Assembly (NCBI RefSeq): GCF_000971235.1
Contig: NZ_BBMB01000003.1
Location: forward strand, 1 to 64,000
Direction of reading: 5' to 3'
Source of the DNA: Demequina subtropica
GTDB taxonomy: Bacteria; Actinomycetota; Actinomycetes; Actinomycetales; Demequinaceae
DNA length: 64,000 nucleotides
The notes beneath the pieces were generated by a model. It did no database searches. It was not told where the DNA came from and saw only the letters and a program-made list of their open reading frames with translations. This document shows, piece after piece, positions 56,204 to 64,000 of the stretch (position 1 is its first letter; every line of letters begins with the position of its first letter). The position numbers were made by a program, and so were the translations under genes.

Positions 56204-56986
56204 TCAGCGGCGGCCGATGCGGCGCTCGAGCTCGGCGGCCTCCCTCACCACGGCGGCCACGAGCGCCTCGCGCCCAGCCGGGTCGACGCGATCCGCCGGG
56301 AACGTCACCGCGATCGCCGCGACCGGCCACCCTGCATGGTCGCGCACCGGGACCGCGACGGACGCGAGGCCCCGCGTCACCTCGCCGTCCTCCTGCGCAT
56401 GGCCGCGCGCCCGGGTCTCGCGCACGAGCTCCTTGAGCGCGCGGTACGTCGACGGCAGCCCCGGCGCGACCCCGGCGAACGCGTCGCGGCCCGGGTAGTT
56501 CGCCCGCAGCTGCGCATCGGGGAGCGCGGCGAGCAGCGCGCGACCCGTGGCGGTCGCGAGCGCGGGGAGGCGCACCCCGACGTCCGTGATGAGCGGCGGC
56601 CGCCGCGGGGCGCGCTCCTCCACCAGGTAGACCACGTCGCGGCCGCTCAAGACGGCGAGGTGCGCCGACTCCCCCACCCGGTCCACGAGCGCGGCGAGCA
56701 CCGGAGCCCCGAGCCTCGCGAGCGGCTGCTGACGCGAGAAGCCCGAGCTGAGCTCGTAGGCCGCGACGCCGAGCCCGTACCGCCCCTCCTCCGGCAGGTG
56801 CACCACGTAGCCGTGGTCGACCATCGCCGCGAGCTGGCGGTACAGCGAGGCACGCGGGATCGCGAGCGCCGCCGCGAGCGCGCCCGCCGTCACGGGACCG
56901 CGCTGACGCGCGAGGAACGTGAGCAGCGCGAGCGCCTGGTCCACCGCCGGAGCCGCCGGGCGTCCCGTCGCACGTGTGTCAGCCAT
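56204..56986 (-). CDS. IclR family regulator, probable hut regulator
   Basis: A 260-residue regulator with an N-terminal winged HTH ([40 protein letters not shown]) and the IclR effector domain ([59 protein letters not shown]). It diverges from hutH, with a dyad between, so control of histidine use is likely. The effector may be histidine or urocanate. Confidence 0.85.
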   Translation of the reverse strand: MADTRATGRPAAPAVDQALALLTFLARQRGPVTAGALAAALAIPRASLYRQLAAMVDHGYVVHLPEEGRYGLGVAAYELSSGFSRQQPLARLGAPVLAALVDRVGESAHLAVLSGRDVVYLVEERAPRRPPLITDVGVRLPALATATGRALLAALPDAQLRANYPGRDAFAGVAPGLPSTYRALKELVRETRARGHAQEDGEVTRGLASVAVPVRDHAGWPVAAIAVTFPADRVDPAGREALVAAVVREAAELERRIGRR

Positions 56987-56993
56987 GCGTCCA

Positions 56994-57009
56994 GTCTCAC
57001 ATATGAGAC
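56994..57009. promoter_or_regulatory. IclR operator-like dyad before hutH
   Basis: GTCTCA-cata-TGAGAC, perfect 6-bp arms, 8 bp upstream of the IclR start. GAGACT 6 nt before that start could be its -10, so binding would block the IclR promoter as well. Confidence 0.65.
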
Positions 57010-57063
57010 ACGATCAGCATCGCCCGCGCGTCGCCGCGCCCGCGCGCGCAGTTCCATGGAGAC

Positions 57064-58623
57064 ATGACCCTCACCGACACCACCCTGACCGTCCGCGTCG
57101 GCCGCGGGGCCGTCTCCCTCTCGGACGTGGTCGCCGTCGCGCGGCACGATGCGCGCATCGAGATCGCCCCCGACGCGCTCGCCGCCATGGCCGAGTCCCG
57201 CGCCGTGGTCGAGGCGCTTGCGGCGGACCCCGAGCCGCACTACGGCGTCTCGACCGGCTTCGGGGCGCTCGCCACCACGTTCATCGATCGCGACCGCCGC
57301 GCCCAGCTCCAGCTGAGCCTGGTGCGCTCGCACGCCGCCGGCTCGGGTCCCGAGGTCGAGCGCGAGGTGGTTCGGGCGCTCACGCTCCTGCGCCTGTCGA
57401 CGCTCCTCACGGGTCGCACGGGCGCGCGCCCGCTCGTGGCGGAGACCTACGCCGCGATGCTCAACGCGGGGATCACGCCCATCGTGCACGAGTACGGCTC
57501 GCTCGGCTGCAGCGGTGATCTCGCACCGCTGAGCCACGTCGCGCTCGCCGCGATCGGCGAGGGTCCCGTCCGCGACGCCGCCGGGACCCCGATGAACGCG
57601 CGCCACGCGCTCGCCGCGGCGGACATCGCGCCGCTGCACCTCGAGGAGAAGGAGGGCCTCGCCCTCATCAACGGCACGGATGGCATGCTCGGCCAGCTGG
57701 CCCTCGCCCTCGCCGACCTCGACACGCTCGTCAGCACCGCGGACATCACCGCGGCGATGAGCGTCGAGGCGCTGCTCGGCTCGGACTCGCCCTTCGCGGC
57801 GGACCTCCAGTCGCTGCGCCCGCACCCGGGGATCGCCGCGGCGGCCGCGAACATGCGCCGCGTGCTCGCGGGCTCGCCCATCGTCGCGAGCCACCAGACA
57901 CCCGAGTGCACGCGCGTCCAGGACGCGTACTCGCTGCGGTGCGCGCCTCAGGTGGCCGGCGCGGTGCGCGACACGCTCGCCCACGCCCGCATCGTCGCCG
58001 AGCGCGAGCTCGCCGCCGCGGTCGACAACCCCGTCATCACGATCGACGGCCGCGTGGAGTCCAACGGCTCCTTCCACGGCGCCCCGGTCGCGTACGCGCT
58101 GGACTTCCTCGCGATCGCCGTCGCGGACCTCGCGTCCATGTCCGAGCGTCGCATCGACCGCATGCTCGACCCCGCGCGCAGCCACGGCCTCCCGCCGTTC
58201 CTCGCGCACGAGGTCGGCGTCGACTCGGGCCTCATGATCGCCCAGTACACCGCCGCCGGTGTGGTGAGCGAGATGAAGCGCCTCGCCGCTCCCGCCACGG
58301 TCGACTCGATCCCCTCCTCGGCGATGCAGGAGGACCACGTGTCGATGGGCTGGCACGCGGCGCGCAAGCTCCGCACCGCCGTCGACGGCCTGTCGCGCGT
58401 GCTCGGCATCGAGCTCATGACCGCCTCGCGGGCCCTCGCCCTGCGCGCCCCCCTCGCACCCTCCGACGCGACCGGCGCCGCCGCCGCGTGCCTCGTCGAC
58501 GCCGCCAAGCCGGGCGCCGACCGCTTCCTCTCCCCCGACATCGACGAGGCCGTCGACGCCGTCCGCACGGGCACCGTGCTGCGCGCCGTCGAGGACCGCA
58601 TCGGCCGTCTCGACCACGCCTAA
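57064..58623 (+). CDS. hutH: Histidine ammonia-lyase
   Basis: A 519-residue lyase removing ammonia from L-histidine to give urocanate. The MIO electrophile arises from a tripeptide; here it is Cys149-Ser150-Gly151 in [14 protein letters not shown] instead of the common Ala-Ser-Gly. Other conserved blocks are [11 protein letters not shown] with the catalytic Tyr, [13 protein letters not shown] and [19 protein letters not shown] lies close to the ATG. It is the first gene of the hut operon. Confidence 0.95.
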   Translation: MTLTDTTLTVRVGRGAVSLSDVVAVARHDARIEIAPDALAAMAESRAVVEALAADPEPHYGVSTGFGALATTFIDRDRRAQLQLSLVRSHAAGSGPEVEREVVRALTLLRLSTLLTGRTGARPLVAETYAAMLNAGITPIVHEYGSLGCSGDLAPLSHVALAAIGEGPVRDAAGTPMNARHALAAADIAPLHLEEKEGLALINGTDGMLGQLALALADLDTLVSTADITAAMSVEALLGSDSPFAADLQSLRPHPGIAAAAANMRRVLAGSPIVASHQTPECTRVQDAYSLRCAPQVAGAVRDTLAHARIVAERELAAAVDNPVITIDGRVESNGSFHGAPVAYALDFLAIAVADLASMSERRIDRMLDPARSHGLPPFLAHEVGVDSGLMIAQYTAAGVVSEMKRLAAPATVDSIPSSAMQEDHVSMGWHAARKLRTAVDGLSRVLGIELMTASRALALRAPLAPSDATGAAAACLVDAAKPGADRFLSPDIDEAVDAVRTGTVLRAVEDRIGRLDHA

Positions 58624-58633
58624 GGAGCTCCCC

Positions 58634-60325
58634 ATGACCGAGACCCCCGCACCCGCCCGCACCGTCCGCGCCGCGCGCGGCAGCGAGATCACCGCGAAGT
58701 CCTGGCAGACCGAGGCGCCGATGCGCATGCTCATGAACAACCTCGACCCCGAGGTCGCCGAGCGTCCCGAGGACCTGGTGGTCTACGGCGGCACCGGCCG
58801 CGCCGCCCGCTCGTGGGAGGCGTACGACGCGATCGTCGCGACGCTCAAGGACCTCGAGTCCGACGAGACCCTGCTGGTCCAGTCCGGCAAGCCCGTGGGC
58901 GTGTTCCGCACGCACGAGTGGGCGCCGCGCGTGCTCATCGCGAACTCGAACCTGGTGGGCGACTGGGCGACCTGGCCCGAGTTCCGCCGCCTCGAGGCGC
59001 AGGGCCTCATGATGTATGGCCAGATGACCGCGGGCTCGTGGATCTACATCGGCACGCAGGGCATCCTCCAGGGCACGTACGAGACGTTCGCCGCCGCGGC
59101 ACGCCAGCGCGCCGAGCGCGAGGGCCGCGACCCGCGCACCGCCTCGCTCCAGGGCACGCTCACGCTCACCGGCGGCGCCGGCGGCATGGGCGGCGCGCAG
59201 CCGCTCGCCGTGACGCTCAACGAGGGCGCATGCCTCATCGTCGACGTCGACGCGAGCCGCCTCGAGCGCCGCGTCGCGCACGGCTACCTCGACGTGGTCG
59301 CCTCCGACCTGGACGATGCGGTGGCCCAGGCGGTCGCCGCGAAGGACGAGGGCCGCGCGCTGTCCGTCGGCGTCGTGGGCAACGCCGCCGAGGTCTTCCC
59401 CGAGCTGCTGCGCCGCGGGGTCCCGATCGACCTGGTCACGGACCAGACCTCGGCCCACGACCCGCTGAGCTACCTGCCCATCGGCTACACGGTCGAGGAG
59501 TGGCACGCGCGCGCCGAGGCCGACCCGGAGGGCTTCACGCGCGACGCCCGCGCGGCCATGGCCGCGCATGTCGAGGCGATGGTCGGCTTCATGGACGCCG
59601 GCGCCGATGTGTTCGACTACGGCAACTCGATCCGCGCCGAGGCTCAGCTCGGCGGCTACGACCGCGCCTTCGCCTTCCCTGGCTTCGTGCCCGCGTACAT
59701 CCGCCCGCAGTTCGAGGAGGGCCGTGGGCCGTTCCGCTGGGCCGCGCTCTCGGGCGACCCCGAGGACATCGCGAAGACGGACCGCGCGCTCATGGAGCTG
59801 TTCCCCGAGCACGAGTCGCTCCACCGCTGGCTCAAGGCCGCGGGCGAGAAGGTCCACTACGAGGGCCTGCCGGCGCGCATCTGCTGGCTCGGCTACCAGG
59901 AGCGCCACCTCGCGGGCCTCAAGTTCAACGAGATGGTCGCGTCCGGCGAGCTGTCCGCGCCGATCGTCATCGGCCGCGACCACCTCGACTCGGGCTCGGT
60001 CGCCTCGCCGTACCGCGAGACCGAGGCGATGAAGGACGGCTCGGACGCGATCGCGGACTGGCCGCTGCTCAACGCGCTGCTCAACACCGCCTCGGGCGCG
60101 ACGTGGGTGTCGCTGCACCACGGCGGCGGCGTCGGCATCGGCCGCTCGATCCACGCCGGCCAGGTGACCGTCGCCGACGGCACCGACCTCGCGGCGGAGA
60201 AGATCGCGCGCGTCCTGGTCAACGACCCGGGCACCGGCGTGATGCGCCACGTCGACGCCGGTTACGAGCACGCCAAGGACGTCGCGCGCGAGCGCGGCCT
60301 CCGCGTCCCGATGCTGGACGCGTGA
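58634..60325 (+). CDS. hutU: Urocanate hydratase
   Basis: A 563-residue NAD+-dependent enzyme turning urocanate into imidazolone propionate. Family marks: [58 protein letters not shown] (NAD loop), [13 protein letters not shown] and [16 protein letters not shown] [21 protein letters not shown] precedes the ATG, 10 nt after hutH. Its stop shares one base with the next start. Confidence 0.96.
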   Translation: MTETPAPARTVRAARGSEITAKSWQTEAPMRMLMNNLDPEVAERPEDLVVYGGTGRAARSWEAYDAIVATLKDLESDETLLVQSGKPVGVFRTHEWAPRVLIANSNLVGDWATWPEFRRLEAQGLMMYGQMTAGSWIYIGTQGILQGTYETFAAAARQRAEREGRDPRTASLQGTLTLTGGAGGMGGAQPLAVTLNEGACLIVDVDASRLERRVAHGYLDVVASDLDDAVAQAVAAKDEGRALSVGVVGNAAEVFPELLRRGVPIDLVTDQTSAHDPLSYLPIGYTVEEWHARAEADPEGFTRDARAAMAAHVEAMVGFMDAGADVFDYGNSIRAEAQLGGYDRAFAFPGFVPAYIRPQFEEGRGPFRWAALSGDPEDIAKTDRALMELFPEHESLHRWLKAAGEKVHYEGLPARICWLGYQERHLAGLKFNEMVASGELSAPIVIGRDHLDSGSVASPYRETEAMKDGSDAIADWPLLNALLNTASGATWVSLHHGGGVGIGRSIHAGQVTVADGTDLAAEKIARVLVNDPGTGVMRHVDAGYEHAKDVARERGLRVPMLDA

Positions 60326-61575
60326 TGGCGGACGTGCAGGCACCCCCGGTCCTCGACGCCGTCGCCGCGCTGGCCGAGCTCGCCCCCATCGGGGCGGACC
60401 CGGTGCGCGGCGGCTGGTCCAGGCATCTGCTCGACGACGCCGACCGCGCGATGCGCGCGTGGTTCGTGCGCACGGCCGAGTCGCTCGAGCTGACGGTCGA
60501 GACCGACGCGAACGCCAACCAGTGGGCGACGTGGGCGCCGCACGGGGCGACCGGCCCGGCCGTCGCCACCGGCTCCCATCTCGACTCGGTCCCCGGCGGC
60601 GGGCCGCTCGACGGGCCGCTCGGCGTGGTCTCGGCGCTCGTCGCGGTGTCGCGGCTGATGGCCGAGGGGCACACCCCGTCGCGACCGATCGTGGTCGCGA
60701 ACTTCGCCGAGGAGGAGGGCGCTCGCTTCGGCGTCCCCTGCCTCGGGTCGCAGCTGCTCGCGGGCGACATCGACACCGACCGCGTGCGCGCGCTCGTCGA
60801 CACCGCGGGCGTCACCTATCCCGAGGCCATGGCGGCGGCGGGGCACGACGCGGCGGCGATCGGCCACGACGCGGCGCGGCTCTCCTCGATGGCGCTCTAC
60901 CTCGAGCTCCACGTCGAGCAGGGCTGCCAGCTGGCGCCGCTCGGGCATCCGGTCGGGCTCGCGACCAGCATCCTCGCGCACGGCCGGTGGAGGGTCACGC
61001 TCACGGGCCGCGGCGACCACGCCGGCGCGACCGAGCTGGGCTCGCGCCACGACCCGATGCTCGTCGCGGCCGCGGCCGTCCAGTCTGCTCGCGCCCGCGC
61101 GGTCGGGTCGGACCCCGTCACGCGCTCGCGCGCCACGGTGGGCAAGCTCCAGGTGGTGCCCGGCGGCTCGAACGCGATCGCCTCCGAGGTGCGGCTCTGG
61201 CTCGACGCGCGCGCCGAGCACGACGCCGATGTGCGCGACCTGGTCGCACGCATCGTCGGCGACATCGAGGCGGCGGGACGCGCCGAGGGCTGCGAGGTGA
61301 CCGTCGCCGAGGAGTCGTTCTCGACCCGGGTCGCGTTCGACGGCGACCTCACCGACCGCATCGCCGCCGCGCTCGAGCCGAGGTTCGGCGACGCGCCTCG
61401 TATCCCCACCGGTGCGGGCCACGACGCCGGCATCCTCTCGGCGCACCTGCCGAGCGCGATGCTGTTCGTGCGCAACCCCGACGGCGTGTCGCACTCGCCG
61501 CTCGAGGGCGCGGCCGACGAGGACGTCCGGGCGGGCGTCGACGCGCTTGCCGCGGCGTTGCGGGCCCTCACGTGA
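60325..61575 (+). CDS. M20-family amidohydrolase in the hut operon (AllC-like; possible HutG substitute)
   Basis: A 416-residue binuclear M20 amidohydrolase resembling allantoate amidohydrolase and N-carbamoyl-L-amino acid hydrolase: GSHLDSVPGGGPLDG, FAEEEGARFG, LHVEQGCQL, DHAGATELGSR and the C-terminal GAGHDAGILS. Purine catabolism already has its own AllC at 37.7 kb. HutF in this operon makes N-formylglutamate, and no HutG deformylase is seen in the window, so hydrolysis of N-formylglutamate is a likely job. It is coupled to hutU (TGATG) and hutF (GTGA). Confidence 0.8.
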   Translation: MADVQAPPVLDAVAALAELAPIGADPVRGGWSRHLLDDADRAMRAWFVRTAESLELTVETDANANQWATWAPHGATGPAVATGSHLDSVPGGGPLDGPLGVVSALVAVSRLMAEGHTPSRPIVVANFAEEEGARFGVPCLGSQLLAGDIDTDRVRALVDTAGVTYPEAMAAAGHDAAAIGHDAARLSSMALYLELHVEQGCQLAPLGHPVGLATSILAHGRWRVTLTGRGDHAGATELGSRHDPMLVAAAAVQSARARAVGSDPVTRSRATVGKLQVVPGGSNAIASEVRLWLDARAEHDADVRDLVARIVGDIEAAGRAEGCEVTVAEESFSTRVAFDGDLTDRIAAALEPRFGDAPRIPTGAGHDAGILSAHLPSAMLFVRNPDGVSHSPLEGAADEDVRAGVDALAAALRALT

Positions 61576-62879
61576 GGATCGCCTGCAAGCGGCTCGTCAC
61601 GCGGGACGAGGTGATCGACCACGCGGTCGTCGACCTCGACGACGCGGGGCGCGTGCTCACGGTCGAGCGTGATCTCCCCGACGCCCGGGCCGACCACCGG
61701 CTCGGGCTCGTGATCCCCGGCCTCGCGAACACCCACAGCCACGCGTTCCACCGGCTGCTGCGCGGGCGCACGCACGCCGGCGGGGGCGACTTCTGGCAGT
61801 GGCGCGAGACGATGTACCGCGTCGCGGGGGCGATGGACCCGGACCGCATGCGCGCGGTCGCGACCGCCGTGTACTCCGAGATGGTCGCGGCGGGCTACTC
61901 CGCGGTAGGCGAGTTCCACTACCTCCACCACCGCCCCGGCGGGCTGCCGTATGCGGAGCACGCCATGGAGATGGCGCTCGCGGAGGCCGCCGCCGAGGCT
62001 GGGATCAGGCTCACCCTGCTCGACACCGTCTATTTGCGGGCCGGGTTCGGGAAGCCGCTCGAGGACCCGCAGCTGCGCTTCTCCGACGGCACCGCCGAGC
62101 GCTGGCTCGACCGCTGGAACGCGTTGCGCGGCGCGATGGCGACCGCGCACCCGGAGGTGACGATGGGCGCCGCGATCCACTCGGTCCGCGCCGTCGCCCC
62201 GGAGGACCTGGGGCTCGTGGTGGGCGGGCTGCCCGCGGACGCGCCGCTCCACGTCCACCTGTCCGAGCAGCCGGCCGAGAACGCCGACTGCGTCACCGCG
62301 ACGGGCATGACCCCCACGGTGCTGCTCGACCTCACCGGAGCGCTCGCCGCCCGCACCACCGTGGTGCACGCGACGCATCTCACGGATGCCGACATCGCGC
62401 GGCTGGGGGCGGCGCGGGTCTCGGTGTCGGTGTGCCCCACCACCGAGGCCGACCTGGGCGACGGGCTCGGGCACGCCACCGAGCTCCACGCCGCGGGCGC
62501 GCGGCTCACGGTGGGATCGGACCAGAACGTGGTGATCGACCCGTTCGACGAGGTCCGCCGCCTCGAGGGAGGCGCCCGCCTCGCCTCGGGCCGTCGCGGG
62601 GTGCTCCCGCTGCCGGTGCTGTGGGATGCCGCGACCACGGCGGGCCACGCGTCGCTGCGACCGGGCACGTCCACGGGGATCCGCCCGGGCGACGAGCTCG
62701 ACCTGGTCGCCCTCGCGCCCCGGTCCGCGCGCCTCGCGGGCGCCCGCCCCCACGAGCTGCTGGGCGTCGCCGCGGCCGATGACGTGGTCGCGAGCGTCGT
62801 GCGCGGCAGGTACCAGGAGTCATCGGCCCTGCGCGAGCGCGCATGGCAGGCGTTCGAGGAGGCATCGCATGGCGAGTGA
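61572..62879 (+). CDS. hutF: Formimidoylglutamate deiminase
   Basis: A 435-residue amidohydrolase producing N-formyl-L-glutamate and ammonia from N-formimidoyl-L-glutamate. Signature: [20 protein letters not shown] with [10 protein letters not shown], then [28 protein letters not shown] and [13 protein letters not shown]. The GTG start overlaps the M20 gene by 4 bp and its end overlaps hutI by 11 bp. The presence of HutF indicates the five-step route through formylglutamate. Confidence 0.93.
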   Translation: MRIACKRLVTRDEVIDHAVVDLDDAGRVLTVERDLPDARADHRLGLVIPGLANTHSHAFHRLLRGRTHAGGGDFWQWRETMYRVAGAMDPDRMRAVATAVYSEMVAAGYSAVGEFHYLHHRPGGLPYAEHAMEMALAEAAAEAGIRLTLLDTVYLRAGFGKPLEDPQLRFSDGTAERWLDRWNALRGAMATAHPEVTMGAAIHSVRAVAPEDLGLVVGGLPADAPLHVHLSEQPAENADCVTATGMTPTVLLDLTGALAARTTVVHATHLTDADIARLGAARVSVSVCPTTEADLGDGLGHATELHAAGARLTVGSDQNVVIDPFDEVRRLEGGARLASGRRGVLPLPVLWDAATTAGHASLRPGTSTGIRPGDELDLVALAPRSARLAGARPHELLGVAAADDVVASVVRGRYQESSALRERAWQAFEEASHGE

Positions 62880-64000
62880 GGTGATCACCGGCATCGGCGC
62901 GCTCGCGACGATGCACGAGGGCGAGGGGACCCTGGGGCTCCTTCGCGATGCGGCCGTCGTGATCGACGCCGGCCGCATCGCGTGGGTGGGTCCGTCGGGA
63001 TCGGCCCCCGCCGCGGACCGGGCGACGGACGCCGCCGGCGCGGCGGTGATCCCCGGCTTCGTCGACTCGCACACCCATGCCGTGTTCGGCGGCGACCGGA
63101 CCGCCGAGTTCGACGCCCGCATGTCGGGTGCCGCGTACACCGCGGGCGGGATCCGCTCGACGGTCGCGGCGACGCGGGCCACCCCCACCGAGGAGCTCGC
63201 GGCGAGGACGCACCGGCTGCTCACCGAGGCGCTGCGCTCCGGCACCACCACCGCCGAGGTCAAGAGCGGCTACGGACTCGACGTCGAGACCGAGCGGCGC
63301 CTCCTCGAGGTCGCCTCGCGCTTCACCGACGAGGTCACGTTCCTGGGTGCGCACGTGGTCGCCCCCGAGCTGGCGGACCGCCGCGCGGAGTACGTCGACC
63401 TGGTCGCGGGCGCGATGCTGACCGAGGCGGCTCCCCTGGCGCGCTGGATCGACGTGTTCTGCGAGGAGGGCGCGTTCGAGGTCGACGAGACGCGGCGCAT
63501 CCTCGCCGCGGGGCGGGAGGCGGGCCTGGGTCTGCGCCTTCACGCGAACCAGCTGACGATGTCCGGCGCGGCCGCGCTGGGCGTCGAGATGGGCGCCGCG
63601 AGCATCGACCACTGCACGTTCCTGTCCGACGAGGACGTGGAGGCCCTCGCCTCCTCCGACACCGTCGCGACGTTCGTGCCGGGGGCCGAGTTCTCGACGC
63701 GCCAGCCGTACCCCCGCATCGAGCGGCTGCGCGACGCCGGAGCGACCTGGGCGATCGCCTCGGACTGCAACCCGGGGTCGAGCTACACGACGTCGATGCC
63801 GTTCTGCATCGCGCTCGCGGTGCGCGAGATGGGCATGAGTCCGGGCGAGGCCGTGCGCGCCGCGACCCTCGGCGGCGCGCAGGCGCTGCGCCGCGAGGAC
63901 GTCGGGCGGATCGCGGTCGGCGCATGCGCGGACCTGGTGATGCTGTCCGCGCCGGATCCCGTGCACCTGGCGTACCGGCCCGGGGTCCAGCTGGTCGACC
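62869..64000 (+). CDS. hutI: Imidazolonepropionase, cut by the window edge
   Basis: The first 377 codons of HutI, which opens imidazolone propionate to N-formimidoylglutamate. Seen: [61 protein letters not shown] and [14 protein letters not shown], the metal and substrate motifs of the family. GAGGAGG lies 6 nt before the ATG, inside the end of hutF. Only the C-terminal few residues should be missing. Confidence 0.95.
   Translation, partial: MASEVITGIGALATMHEGEGTLGLLRDAAVVIDAGRIAWVGPSGSAPAADRATDAAGAAVIPGFVDSHTHAVFGGDRTAEFDARMSGAAYTAGGIRSTVAATRATPTEELAARTHRLLTEALRSGTTTAEVKSGYGLDVETERRLLEVASRFTDEVTFLGAHVVAPELADRRAEYVDLVAGAMLTEAAPLARWIDVFCEEGAFEVDETRRILAAGREAGLGLRLHANQLTMSGAAALGVEMGAASIDHCTFLSDEDVEALASSDTVATFVPGAEFSTRQPYPRIERLRDAGATWAIASDCNPGSSYTTSMPFCIALAVREMGMSPGEAVRAATLGGAQALRREDVGRIAVGACADLVMLSAPDPVHLAYRPGVQLVD

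Overview
The window reads as chromosome of a very GC-rich actinobacterium, probably Micrococcales (a Demequina- or Cellulomonas-like organism is a reasonable guess; no rRNA is present to settle it). The signs are a DUF222/HNH endonuclease, a class Ib ribonucleotide reductase with NrdR boxes, an AfsR/SARP regulator, an HspR-type HAIR operator, many apparently leaderless promoters, heavy use of GTG starts, and the neighbourhood ligA - GNAT - gatCAB. I see no rRNA, tRNA, CRISPR array, prophage or insertion sequence.

Left edge (1-9.3 kb): the start of a copper-type P1B ATPase behind a CueR/MerR-like promoter, a DUF222/HNH protein, and a minus-strand housekeeping block: ligA, a small membrane protein, a GNAT acetyltransferase, gatC, gatA, gatB, then a NodB-type deacetylase with an altered metal site. 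mnmA, which in actinobacteria usually lies just upstream of ligA, is here at 55-56 kb on the same strand. The roughly 45 kb between them looks like an accessory insert in a conserved neighbourhood.

Purine island (10.4-24.3, 28.5-29.9 and 35.4-42.9 kb): 8-oxoguanine deaminase, an NMT1-type ABC importer with an XRE-cupin regulator, a two-gene xanthine dehydrogenase (FAD subunit plus fused 2Fe-2S/molybdopterin subunit), XdhC, allantoinase, urate oxidase, guanine deaminase, 5-hydroxyisourate hydrolase, OHCU decarboxylase, a MocA-like cytidylyltransferase, allantoate amidohydrolase and ureidoglycine-glyoxylate aminotransferase. Together they describe a path from guanine, xanthine or 8-oxoguanine through urate and allantoin to glycine and oxalurate. 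Directly upstream of pucG lie an AtzH/HpxZ-domain-amidase fusion and an acetamidase/formamidase-family protein, which I propose finish the path by hydrolysing oxalurate and then oxamate. Two divergent promoters in the island share a 19-bp ATGT-N11-ACAT dyad.

Between the purine genes sit the nrdHIEF operon with paired NrdR boxes, pgi, a signal-less NlpC/P60 protein, an HTH/DUF2975 pair with a canonical promoter inside nested dyads, and a DsbA-like protein. From 43 to 55 kb come a DUF1275 membrane protein, an Hsp20 under a HAIR operator, an AfsR-like regulator facing a small membrane protein, a left-handed beta-helix protein, an SDR/TetR pair around a perfect 26-bp palindrome, and a sugar ABC operon with its LacI repressor and two tandem operators.

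Right edge (56.2-64 kb): an IclR regulator diverges from a histidine utilisation operon (hutH, hutU, an M20 amidohydrolase, hutF and truncated hutI). No HutG is seen in the window; the M20 enzyme is the likely stand-in. Two features cut across the window: a TANNNT hexamer placed 6-7 nt before the start codon of at least eleven genes, and a strongly over-represented 10-mer GGACGATGCG found in coding and non-coding DNA.
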